13,576 nucleotides of DNA. Origin: Burkholderiales bacterium. GTDB lineage: Bacteria > Pseudomonadota > Gammaproteobacteria > Burkholderiales > Burkholderiaceae_F. The notes beneath the pieces were generated by a model, which worked only from the letters and a program-made list of their open reading frames with translations, searched no databases and was not told the DNA's origin. How positions within the stretch are numbered: the stretch's first letter is position 1; every line of letters starts with the position of its first letter. Shown piece after piece: positions 1 to 6,228 of the stretch. A program made the translations under genes and the position numbers. The DNA lies in assembly GCA_024641225.1 (NCBI GenBank), contig JAHEDN010000023.1, positions 1-13,576 on the forward strand. The letters run 5' to 3'.

Positions 1-222
1 GTCGCCAAACCGCCGTGCGGCCTGTGCCACACGCTGGCCGCTGCCGGAACCTCGGGAAAGATCGGACCGAGCCTCGACGAGTTGAAACCCGATGCCGATC
101 GCGTGGCTCGCGCGCTGAAGCAGGGCGTGGGCGTCATGCCCGCCTTCGACGAATCCCTGACCGACGAGCAGATCGCCGCGCTCGCGCGCTATGTCGCGCG
201 TGTGACGGGAGGATCGAAGTAA
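1..222 (+). CDS. Cytochrome c, class I, C-terminal part (5' end outside window)
   Basis: The open frame runs in from the left edge and ends at TAA 220-222, giving 73 visible residues. It has a CGLCH haem-binding motif (CxxCH) at residues 6-10 and a candidate axial methionine in VGVMPAFDESLTDEQIAAL, a typical C-terminal layout of small soluble class I cytochromes c. A signal peptide would be expected upstream but cannot be seen. The role is probably periplasmic electron transfer, with no specific partner visible. The following gene is on the opposite strand, so this is the last gene of a rightward unit. The family call is firm; the subfamily and partner are unknown. Confidence 0.85.
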   Translation, partial: VAKPPCGLCHTLAAAGTSGKIGPSLDELKPDADRVARALKQGVGVMPAFDESLTDEQIAALARYVARVTGGSK

Positions 223-281
223 GGCGCAGGCGGGCCCGCAGAACGAACCGTGGTGTCCTGCGCCGCGCCGGTGGGACGGGA

Positions 282-1001
282 TCAGGTTCCGATCCGCGCC
301 GCCAGATCCTCGAGGTCGGTGGCCACCACGTCCCAGGCCTCCTCGGCGTGCAGGTCGGTGCTCTGCGCCGGGCCGTACTCGGTGGTTCGAGGAATGAAGC
401 CGGTGCGCAGGCCGCACCCGCGTGCCGCGCGCAGGTCGCCGTTGTGCGCGGCGACCATCATCACCTGCGAAGGCGGCAGATCCAGCTGGCGCGCCACACC
501 GAGGTACGTGTCGGGGTGCGGCTTGTAGCGCTGGAACGTTTCGGCGGAGAAGATATGGTCCCAGGGCAGCCCGGCGCGCCTGGCCATGTCCGCCAGCAGC
601 GAAATATTGCCGTTCGATAGCGGCGCGATGAAGTAGCGCCGCTTCATGCGCGTGAGCCCGGCCACGCTGTCGGGCCAGGGATCGAGCCGGTGCCAGACGC
701 GGTTGATGTGGGCGCGCTGCGCCGGCGTCACGTCGTGCAACCCGAGCATCGGCAGAAGTTCATCGAGGCACTCGTCGTGAAGTTCGTCGAGCTTTCGAAA
801 GGCAATCTCGCCGCTGCGTACGCGCTCCATCTGCGGCTGGTAGCGGGCTCGCCAAAGATCGGCCAGCCGCAGCCAGTCGGCCTGCAGGTGCTGCCCGGGT
901 CCCCAGGCGCCGAGGTCGCGCGCGATGCTGCCGCGCCAGTCGACCACGGTCCCGAAGACGTCGAAGACGATGGCCTGGACGTTGAGAGTGGGTTCGAGCA
1001 T
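282..1001 (-). CDS. Haloacid dehalogenase type II (HAD superfamily hydrolase)
   Basis: This 239-residue protein has the normal length for L-2-haloacid dehalogenases. HAD motif I is DVFGT, with nucleophile D14 in a context (VFDVFGTVVDW) typical of the dehalogenase type II branch, which lacks the second motif I Asp of phosphatases. Motif II is S129-N130 (PLSNGN), motif III is K160 (RYKPHPDTY) and motif IV is VAAHNGDLRAA around D189. The helical cap lies between about residues 20 and 100. Known members hydrolyse 2-haloalkanoic acids with inversion, but many genomic homologues have untested substrates. The ATG at 1001 has no clear ribosome binding site. The gene lies back to back with the transketolase operon and does not share its operator, so a link to that pathway is not evident. 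Confidence 0.85.
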   Translation of the reverse strand: MLEPTLNVQAIVFDVFGTVVDWRGSIARDLGAWGPGQHLQADWLRLADLWRARYQPQMERVRSGEIAFRKLDELHDECLDELLPMLGLHDVTPAQRAHINRVWHRLDPWPDSVAGLTRMKRRYFIAPLSNGNISLLADMARRAGLPWDHIFSAETFQRYKPHPDTYLGVARQLDLPPSQVMMVAAHNGDLRAARGCGLRTGFIPRTTEYGPAQSTDLHAEEAWDVVATDLEDLAARIGT

Positions 1002-1186
1002 CGGCGTTTCAGACGGGTGATCGTGCGGGCGATGCTACGCGCAGGGACTCCTGGCGATTGCCGGATGCGCTCCGATGGGCACGAGCGGCTCCCTCGTCGC
1101 GACCTGTCACGGCGACTGCAGGTAGCCCAGGATCCGGGCACGCACGGATTCCAACTGCAGTGAGCAGGGCCCGGCGGCCGCGGGGT

Positions 1187-1221
1187 GAACGCTGTTGCAG
1201 CGCGCCATGACAGGCGTTCAC
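1187..1221. promoter_or_regulatory. Inverted repeat GTGAACGC / GCGTTCAC upstream of operator
   Basis: GTGAACGC at 1187-1194 and GCGTTCAC at 1214-1221 are perfect 8-base inverted repeats separated by 19 bases. The right arm shares its TTCAC with the left arm of the operator dyad at 1217-1232, so three GTGAA/TTCAC half-sites lie in a row. LysR regulators commonly bind two adjacent sites upstream of the -35 box, and this arrangement would suit that. There is no direct evidence of binding. Confidence 0.45.
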
Positions 1222-1271
1222 GAAGGGGTGAAACCTTATCCCTTGTCCTCAGCAGGCGCTGACTGAAGAAT
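1217..1271 (+). promoter_or_regulatory. Operator and promoter of the transketolase/TRAP operon
   Basis: The dyad TTCAC-N6-GTGAA lies at 1217-1232 within the longer element GGTGAAACCTTATCCCTTG (1227-1245). A candidate -35 box TTGTCC (1243-1248), a 17-base spacer and a -10 box AAGAAT (1266-1271) follow. The same layout, without gaps, occurs on the minus strand upstream of the SDR gene (12575 to 12521): 22 of 29 operator bases and the whole GAAGAAT are identical. The duplication supports a shared regulator, most likely the LysR protein encoded at 12601-13488. The predicted transcription start is near 1278. The operator overlaps the -35 edge, as is usual for LysR-activated promoters. Confidence 0.7.
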
Positions 1272-1342
1272 CCGTGCCACTGCATCTCTGTCGCCGATCG
1301 CGGCGACTCTTCGATGCTTTCAGCTACATCGAGGAGGACTGG

Positions 1343-2191
1343 ATGGATATCAAGGTTCAACGTCCATTGTCCGAGCGGGCCTATCGGATCCGCCGCTACG
1401 CGTTGCAGATGGGGGAGATCCAAGGCCAAGGATACATAGGCCAGGCGCTTGGATACGCCGACGTGCTGGCGGTTGCCTACGGGCACGCGCTCAACTACCG
1501 GCCTGAAGAACCGATGTGGGAAGGCCGTGATCGCTTCCTGCTGTCCCATGGCCACTACGCGATTGCCCTCTACGCGGCGTTGATCGAAGCCGGAATCGTC
1601 GACGAAGATGAACTGCAGACCTACGGCTGCGATGACAGCCGGCTGCCCATGTCGGGCATGGCGAGCTACACGCCGGGCATGGAGATATCAGGTGGCTCCC
1701 TCGGCCAGGGTTTGGCGATCGCGGTTGGAATGGCGCTCGGGCTGCGGCAGAAGAAAAGCGCCGCCTTCGTCTACAACTCGATGTCCGATGGAGAACTCGA
1801 CGAAGGCGCAACCTGGGAGGCTGCGCTGTCGGCCGCCCACCACGGGCTGTCGAACCTGATCTGCCTGATCGACGTCAACAACCAGCAGGCTGACGGCAAT
1901 TCGAACCGGATGCTCGGTTTCGAGCCGCTGGTGGACAAGTTCAACGCATTCGGCTGGTACACGCAGCGCGTGGACGGCAATGATCTGGCGGCCGTTGTCA
2001 ATGCGTTCGACGCTGCGCGGCAGCTGGAGGCTGCCAAGCCGCGTGCGATCGTCTGCGACACGCTGATGGGCAAGGGCGTGCCGTTCCTCGAGAAGCGGGA
2101 GAAGAACCACTTCATCCGAGTCGATCCGCCGGAATGGCAGCAGGCGATTGCGGTTCTCGACGCAGCACGCGCGGTCGGAGCGACGAAATGA
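1343..2191 (+). CDS. Transketolase, N-terminal (thiamine-diphosphate-binding) subunit
   Basis: This 282-residue protein is the PP domain half of a split transketolase. Visible features are LSHGHYA (H69, H71), the loop GGSLGQGL (117-124), and the thiamine-diphosphate/Mg motif running from S148-D149-G150-E151 to N178-N179 (DVNNQQADG). The usual first Gly of GDG is Ser here. ATG 1343 is chosen over an upstream in-frame GTG at 1274 because GAGGAGG (1331-1337) lies 5 bases before it, and because 1274 falls upstream of the predicted transcription start. With the next gene it should transfer two-carbon ketol units between sugar phosphates in the cytoplasm. Two-subunit transketolases are known in pentose metabolism and as specialised enzymes such as apulose-4-phosphate transketolase (AptAB). 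The substrate here cannot be read from the sequence. Confidence 0.88.
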   Translation: MDIKVQRPLSERAYRIRRYALQMGEIQGQGYIGQALGYADVLAVAYGHALNYRPEEPMWEGRDRFLLSHGHYAIALYAALIEAGIVDEDELQTYGCDDSRLPMSGMASYTPGMEISGGSLGQGLAIAVGMALGLRQKKSAAFVYNSMSDGELDEGATWEAALSAAHHGLSNLICLIDVNNQQADGNSNRMLGFEPLVDKFNAFGWYTQRVDGNDLAAVVNAFDAARQLEAAKPRAIVCDTLMGKGVPFLEKREKNHFIRVDPPEWQQAIAVLDAARAVGATK

Positions 2192-3186
2192 ACACGGTTA
2201 CCGAGCAGAAGCCCCGCCTGACCACGGCGGCAATGATTGCCTCGATCGCCGGGGACAATCAGCGCGTCACGGCAGCGCCGTTCGGCAAGGCGCTGGTCGA
2301 ACTTGCCCGGACTCGGCCCGAGATCGTCGGCATGACCGCGGACCTCGCCAAGTACACGGATCTGCATCTTTTCGCGCAGGCATACCCGGAGCGCTTCTTC
2401 CAGATGGGCATGGCCGAGCAGCTTCTGATGGGGGCGGCCGGCGGCATGGCCAAAGAGGGATTCACGCCTTTTGCGACCACCTACGCCGTGTTCGGCTCGC
2501 GCCGTGCCTACGACTTCATCCACCAGGTGATCTGCGAAGAACACCTGAATGTGAAGATCTGCTGCGCGCTGCCGGGACTGACGACCGGCTATGGTCCCAG
2601 CCACCAGGCCACCGAAGACATCGCGATCATGCGCGGCGTCCCCGGGCTCACCATCGTCGATCCCTGCGACGCGCTGGACATCGAGCAGGCCGTTCCTAAG
2701 ATCGCTGACCATGACGGCCCTGTCTACATGCGCCTGCTGCGCGGCAACGTGCCGCTTGTACTCGATGAGTACGACTACACGTTCGAGCTCGGCAAGGCGA
2801 AGTTGCTGCGCGACGGCAGGGACGCGTTGATCGTCTCCAGCGGCTTCATGACCATGCGTGCTCTGGAGGCGGCGAAAATTCTGGCCGCGGCAGGCATCGA
2901 GATCGCCCTGCTGCACACGCCAACGATCAAGCCTCTCGACGAAGCCGCGATCCTGCGCGAAGCGTCGCGGAGCGGGCGCCTGGTCGTCGTCGCCGAGAAT
3001 CACTCGGTCGTCGGTGGACTGGGCGAAGCCGTTGCAACGCTCCTGATGCGTAGCGGCACGGCCGCGACTTTCCGGCAGATCGCGCTTCCGGACGAGTTCC
3101 TCGCCGCAGGCGCGTTGCCGACCTTGCATGACCGCTATGGCATCTCTGCCGCCGCCGTGGCCTCGCGCATCCGGTCATGGCTCTAG
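2188..3186 (+). CDS. Transketolase, C-terminal (pyrimidine-binding) subunit
   Basis: This 332-residue protein is the partner of the preceding gene and overlaps it by 4 bases (ATGA, 2188-2191), which suggests coupled translation. GGAG at 2177-2180 precedes the ATG by 7 bases, so this start is preferred to an earlier in-frame one. E77 in FFQMGMAEQ is the glutamate that activates the cofactor aminopyrimidine ring. The segment PGLTTGYGPSHQATED (129-144) carries the conserved His of the transketolase pyrimidine domain. The C-terminal third matches the transketolase C-terminal domain (DALIVSSG, VVVAENHSVVGGLGEAVA). The complete PP, Pyr and C-terminal set across the two subunits suggests an active heteromer. 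Donor and acceptor sugars are not evident; the locus favours tetrose phosphate or a branched ketose phosphate. Confidence 0.88.
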   Translation: MNTVTEQKPRLTTAAMIASIAGDNQRVTAAPFGKALVELARTRPEIVGMTADLAKYTDLHLFAQAYPERFFQMGMAEQLLMGAAGGMAKEGFTPFATTYAVFGSRRAYDFIHQVICEEHLNVKICCALPGLTTGYGPSHQATEDIAIMRGVPGLTIVDPCDALDIEQAVPKIADHDGPVYMRLLRGNVPLVLDEYDYTFELGKAKLLRDGRDALIVSSGFMTMRALEAAKILAAAGIEIALLHTPTIKPLDEAAILREASRSGRLVVVAENHSVVGGLGEAVATLLMRSGTAATFRQIALPDEFLAAGALPTLHDRYGISAAAVASRIRSWL

Positions 3187-3283
3187 AAAGCAGTTCGGAC
3201 ACCACTCAGCGGATGTCACGTACCGTGCAGCATTGCCTGCCCGGATTCACACAAGTTTCACCCACAACGAAGGAGGCACACAG

Positions 3284-4276
3284 ATGAAATCACCCACCCG
3301 TCGGGTCATGCTGGGTCTGGCCGCAGGCCTGATGGCCATGCCGTTCGCATTCGCGCAGGCACCGATGAAACTGACCCTGGGCCACAACGCCGGCCCCGGC
3401 AACCCGAAGGCGGAGGCGGCGATCAAGTTCGCCGAAATCGTCAAGGCGAAGAGCAACGGCCGCCTGAACGTGCAGGTCGGCGCCGCGGCACAGCTCGGCG
3501 ACGATCTGACCATGATCTCCGCGCTGCGCACCGGCACGCTCGACATGAGCATCAACTCGCAGGGGCCGCTGTCGTCGGTGCTTCCGGAGCTTGCGGCGCT
3601 TGGCCTGCCCTTCCTGTTCTCCAGCCTGCCGGAGGCGTGGAAGGTGCTCGACGGCGCCGTCGGCCAGGACCTGGCCAAGCGGCTTGAGCCCAAGAACATG
3701 ATCCTGCTCGGCTGGATGGACAACGGCATCCGCCAGACGACCAACAACAAGCGGCCGGTCAACGTGCCCGCCGACTTGCAGGGCATGAAACTGCGCACGC
3801 CGGCCGATCCGGCCACCGTCGACCTGTTCCAGGCGATGGGGGCGCTGACCCAGCAAATCAACTTCGGCGAGCTGTACGTCGCCCTGCAGCAGGGCGTCGT
3901 CGACGGCCAGGAGAATCCGCTCGCCAACATCTACTCGTCGAAGCTGTACGAGGTGCAGAAGTTCCTGTCCTTCACTAACCACAAGTACGAGTGCATGCCG
4001 TTCGTCATGAGCAGCATCACCTGGGCGCGGCTGTCCCCGGCCGACCGGGAAATCATCAAGGCCGCGGCAGTGGAGGCAACCGCCTACGAGCGCAAGCTGA
4101 TGTTCGAATCGGACGAGAAGCTGCTCGGCGAGTTCAAGAAGATGTCCCACCTGGCGATCAACACGCCGCCCAGCCTGGCGCCGTTCAAGGCCGCCACGGA
4201 GAAGGTGTGGGACGACTGGGAGAAGAAGCCGTTCGGCGACTTCGTCAAGTCGCTGCGCGCCACGCGCGGCAAGTAG
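3284..4276 (+). CDS. dctP: TRAP transporter solute-binding protein, DctP family
   Basis: This is a 330-residue periplasmic binding protein. Residues 1-25 form a signal peptide with an arginine pair (TRRVMLGLAAG) and an AFA-QA cleavage site. The family's binding arginines appear as R150 in NGIRQ and R171 in MKLRTP, and N211 follows in GQENP; these normally bind a carboxylate ligand. AGGAGG at 3271-3276, 7 bases before ATG 3284, fixes the start. The gene follows the transketolase subunits after 97 bases and precedes dctQ and dctM, so it completes a sodium-coupled uptake system. DctP proteins mostly bind carboxylates such as C4-dicarboxylates, sugar acids and uronates, so an acid such as a tetronate is a plausible cargo; neutral ligands are less common. 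A hairpin (4299-4333) follows the stop. Confidence 0.93.
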   Translation: MKSPTRRVMLGLAAGLMAMPFAFAQAPMKLTLGHNAGPGNPKAEAAIKFAEIVKAKSNGRLNVQVGAAAQLGDDLTMISALRTGTLDMSINSQGPLSSVLPELAALGLPFLFSSLPEAWKVLDGAVGQDLAKRLEPKNMILLGWMDNGIRQTTNNKRPVNVPADLQGMKLRTPADPATVDLFQAMGALTQQINFGELYVALQQGVVDGQENPLANIYSSKLYEVQKFLSFTNHKYECMPFVMSSITWARLSPADREIIKAAAVEATAYERKLMFESDEKLLGEFKKMSHLAINTPPSLAPFKAATEKVWDDWEKKPFGDFVKSLRATRGK

Positions 4277-4298
4277 GCGGCGGGCGCGGCAGCGCAAC

Positions 4299-4333
4299 CG
4301 CGAAGCGGCGGTCGGCAAGGCCGCCGCTTCGCG
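4299..4333 (+). repeat. Intercistronic hairpin between dctP and dctQ
   Basis: A perfect 13-base inverted repeat (CGCGAAGCGGCGG at 4299-4311 and CCGCCGCTTCGCG at 4321-4333) flanks a 9-base loop. No run of T follows, and dctQ starts 33 bases later with its own GGGAGG. It is best read as an mRNA stabiliser or partial terminator that raises the binding protein above the membrane subunits, a common pattern in transporter operons. Confidence 0.65.
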
Positions 4334-4366
4334 CACTGGCGAATTGGAGTCGGGAGGCGCGACAAC

Positions 4367-4921
4367 ATGGAAACCGAATTCAGCGGCTGGCGGGCGGCGC
4401 TGCTCGCCGCGGCGCGGCTGGTCGACGTGTTCGTCGAGAGGGTATGCAGGTCGGTCCTCATCCTCACCGGGCTGGCGCTGCTGGTCGTGCTGATCGGCAC
4501 GGTGGCGGTGCGCTACTTCCACGGCGCCAGCGTGCGCTACGACGCCGAGCTCATCGCGCTGACCTTTCCGATCTTCGTCTCGGCCGGCATCGCCGAGGCG
4601 GCGCGGCAAGGGGCGCACGTCGCCACCCAGATCATGCTCAAGGTGCTGAACGACGTCTGGCGACCGCGGCTGGCCATCTTCATTCACGCCGCGACGGCAA
4701 CCGCCTATCTTTACCTGGCGTGGTACGCGTTCCTGAACGCGCTGATCGCGCACGACGAGCGCAGCACGATCCTGCGCGTGCCGGGCAGCGTCGGCTACGG
4801 CAGCCTGTCGGTCGGCCTGGCGCTGATCGGAATCTGCAGCCTGGCCACCATCGTCCGCCTGCTCATCGCGGGTGAGAAGGTCAAGGTCGACTTCGCCGCT
4901 TCCGGACCGGGGGTCGTATGA
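4367..4921 (+). CDS. dctQ: TRAP transporter small membrane subunit, DctQ family
   Basis: This 184-residue inner-membrane protein has four hydrophobic segments, at roughly 30-49, 62-80, 99-121 and 142-163. It has the DctQ-type charged pattern VRYFHGASVRYDAELIALTF and a short cytoplasmic tail. GGGAGG at 4352-4357 supports ATG 4367. Its stop overlaps the dctM start (ATGA, 4918-4921), so the two membrane subunits are probably translationally coupled. DctQ is the small subunit that pairs with DctM in the sodium-driven TRAP permease. Sequence conservation in this family is low, and the call rests on length, membrane segments and position between dctP and dctM. Confidence 0.9.
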   Translation: METEFSGWRAALLAAARLVDVFVERVCRSVLILTGLALLVVLIGTVAVRYFHGASVRYDAELIALTFPIFVSAGIAEAARQGAHVATQIMLKVLNDVWRPRLAIFIHAATATAYLYLAWYAFLNALIAHDERSTILRVPGSVGYGSLSVGLALIGICSLATIVRLLIAGEKVKVDFAASGPGVV

Positions 4922-6180
4922 GCGCCGTCATGGTCATCGTCTTCCTGCTGTGCCTGGCGCTGTCGTTTCCGGTCGCGCATGGGCTGCTCATCGGTTCGAC
5001 GCTGGGCCTGATGACCTCGGATCACCTGCCGCTGTTCGCGGTGGTGCAGCAGTTGTACGCGCCGACGCAGAGCTTTCCGCTGATCGCGATCCCGTTCTTC
5101 GTGATGGCGGGCGAACTGATGATGTCCGGCAAGCTCGGCGAGCGCCTGATCGAGTTCGCCACCGACCTCGTCGGCCGCTTCCGCGGCGGCCACGCCATGG
5201 TGAGCGTGCTCGGCTCGACCCTGTTCGGCGGCGTATCCGGCTCGGCGGTGGCCGACGCCACCGCGCTCGGCGCCGTGCTGGTGCCGTGGCAGAAGAAGAT
5301 GGGCTATCCGCCGGCGTTCTGCGGTGCGACCATTGCCGCCGCCTCGACCATCGACATCCTGATCCCGCCGTCGATCCCGCTGATCCTCTTTGCCCTCGTG
5401 TCCAACGCCTCGATCGGCGCGCTGTTCTTCGCCGGCATCGTGCCCGGCCTGATGCTGGCTGTCGGCTTCCTCGCGGTCTGCAACATCAGCGCCCGTTTCC
5501 GCGGTTTTCCCTACGATACGGAACCGGTCGCCTGGGGGACGATGGCCAGGCGCGGCCTTTTCGCGCTGCCGGCACTGCTGCTGCCGGTGTTCATCCTGCT
5601 GGCGCTGCGCTTCGGCGTCGCCACGCCGACCGAGATCAGCACCATTGCCGTCGTCTACTCGATGCTGGTTTCGGCGTTCTTCTACCGCGACCTGACCTGG
5701 GCCCGCGTGAAGAAGTCGCTGATCTTCGCCGGCGTCGCCTCCGGCGTGGTCATGCTGCTGATCATGACCTCGACCATCGCCGGGTGGATCCTGACGCTGG
5801 AGCAGGTGCCCGACCTGTTCATCGAATGGTCGAAGGAGACCTTCGACTCCAAGGTCGGGATCCTGATGATGATGAACGCAATCATGCTGTTCGCCGGCAT
5901 GTTCATGGACCTGCCGGCAGCGATCCTGCTGCTCGGCCCGCTGTTCGTGCCGCTGGCGGTCAGCTTCCAGATCGACCTGGTGCAACTCGGCGTGATGATG
6001 GTCGTCAACCTCGCCATCGGCCTGTACTCGCCGCCGGTGGGCACGACGATGTTCATCGGCGCCATGCTGTCGAAGGCGAGCATCGGCGAGACGGTCAAGG
6101 AACTGATCCCGTTCTATGTCGTCGCGCTGCTGGTGCTGGCACTGATGACCTACGTGCCGGGGCTGACGCTGCAACTCTGA
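4918..6180 (+). CDS. dctM: TRAP transporter large permease subunit, DctM family
   Basis: This 420-residue polytopic inner-membrane protein has the usual length for DctM. Family signatures are PFFVMAGELM near the first third, LFGGVSGSAVADATALG (the conserved GSA region linked to sodium and substrate handling), DILIPPSIPLILFA, and in the second half MDLPAAILLLGPL and NLAIGLYSPPVGTTMF. These reflect the inverted-repeat fold of the ion-transporter superfamily. It forms the transport channel with DctQ and takes substrate from DctP. It overlaps dctQ by 4 bases and is followed after 48 bases by the ltnD-like gene, with a GC-rich hairpin between. Substrate specificity is set mainly by DctP. Confidence 0.95.
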   Translation: MSAVMVIVFLLCLALSFPVAHGLLIGSTLGLMTSDHLPLFAVVQQLYAPTQSFPLIAIPFFVMAGELMMSGKLGERLIEFATDLVGRFRGGHAMVSVLGSTLFGGVSGSAVADATALGAVLVPWQKKMGYPPAFCGATIAAASTIDILIPPSIPLILFALVSNASIGALFFAGIVPGLMLAVGFLAVCNISARFRGFPYDTEPVAWGTMARRGLFALPALLLPVFILLALRFGVATPTEISTIAVVYSMLVSAFFYRDLTWARVKKSLIFAGVASGVVMLLIMTSTIAGWILTLEQVPDLFIEWSKETFDSKVGILMMMNAIMLFAGMFMDLPAAILLLGPLFVPLAVSFQIDLVQLGVMMVVNLAIGLYSPPVGTTMFIGAMLSKASIGETVKELIPFYVVALLVLALMTYVPGLTLQL

Positions 6181-6189
6181 GCCAACCTT

Positions 6190-6211
6190 GCCGCCGCCGT
6201 TCGGCGGCGGC
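6190..6211 (+). repeat. GC-rich hairpin between dctM and the ltnD-like gene
   Basis: GCCGCCGCC (6190-6198) and GGCGGCGGC (6203-6211) form a perfect 9-base stem around GTTC. It lies 10 bases after the dctM stop and 17 bases before the next ATG. No run of T follows. It probably tunes readthrough or mRNA decay between the transporter genes and the two downstream enzyme genes. Confidence 0.55.
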
Positions 6212-6228
6212 TGCCACGAGACCGAGAC

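Larger units (their letters stand above)
1002..1342. other. Intergenic region between HAD gene and transketolase operon
   Basis: This stretch of 341 bases lies between two divergent genes. The left part (1002-1185) shows no gene I believe; the small reading frames there have no recognisable product and no convincing ribosome binding site. The right part holds an inverted repeat (1187-1221), the operator and promoter of the transketolase operon (1217-1271) and a leader of about 65 bases ending in the ribosome binding site GAGGAGG (1331-1337). Confidence 0.7.

Noticed and set aside
223..281. Terminator between the cytochrome c fragment and the convergent HAD gene
   Set aside because: Only a 10-base loopless palindrome (GCGGGCCCGC) is visible, which is not a believable hairpin.
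1009..1221. Possible 70-residue minus-strand gene upstream of the HAD gene
   Set aside because: Arg/Ala/Pro-rich with no family resemblance, and its start would lie inside the operator region.
3255..3263. GGGTGAAAC on the minus strand upstream of dctP, resembling the operator core
   Set aside because: Only the GGTGAAAC part matches; the CTTATC and CTTG blocks and the promoter boxes are missing at the right spacing, so a third operator is not supported.
1771..4753. Long minus-strand open frames opposite the transketolase and dctP genes
   Set aside because: Compositionally biased translations with no recognisable motif, fully covered by confident plus-strand genes.
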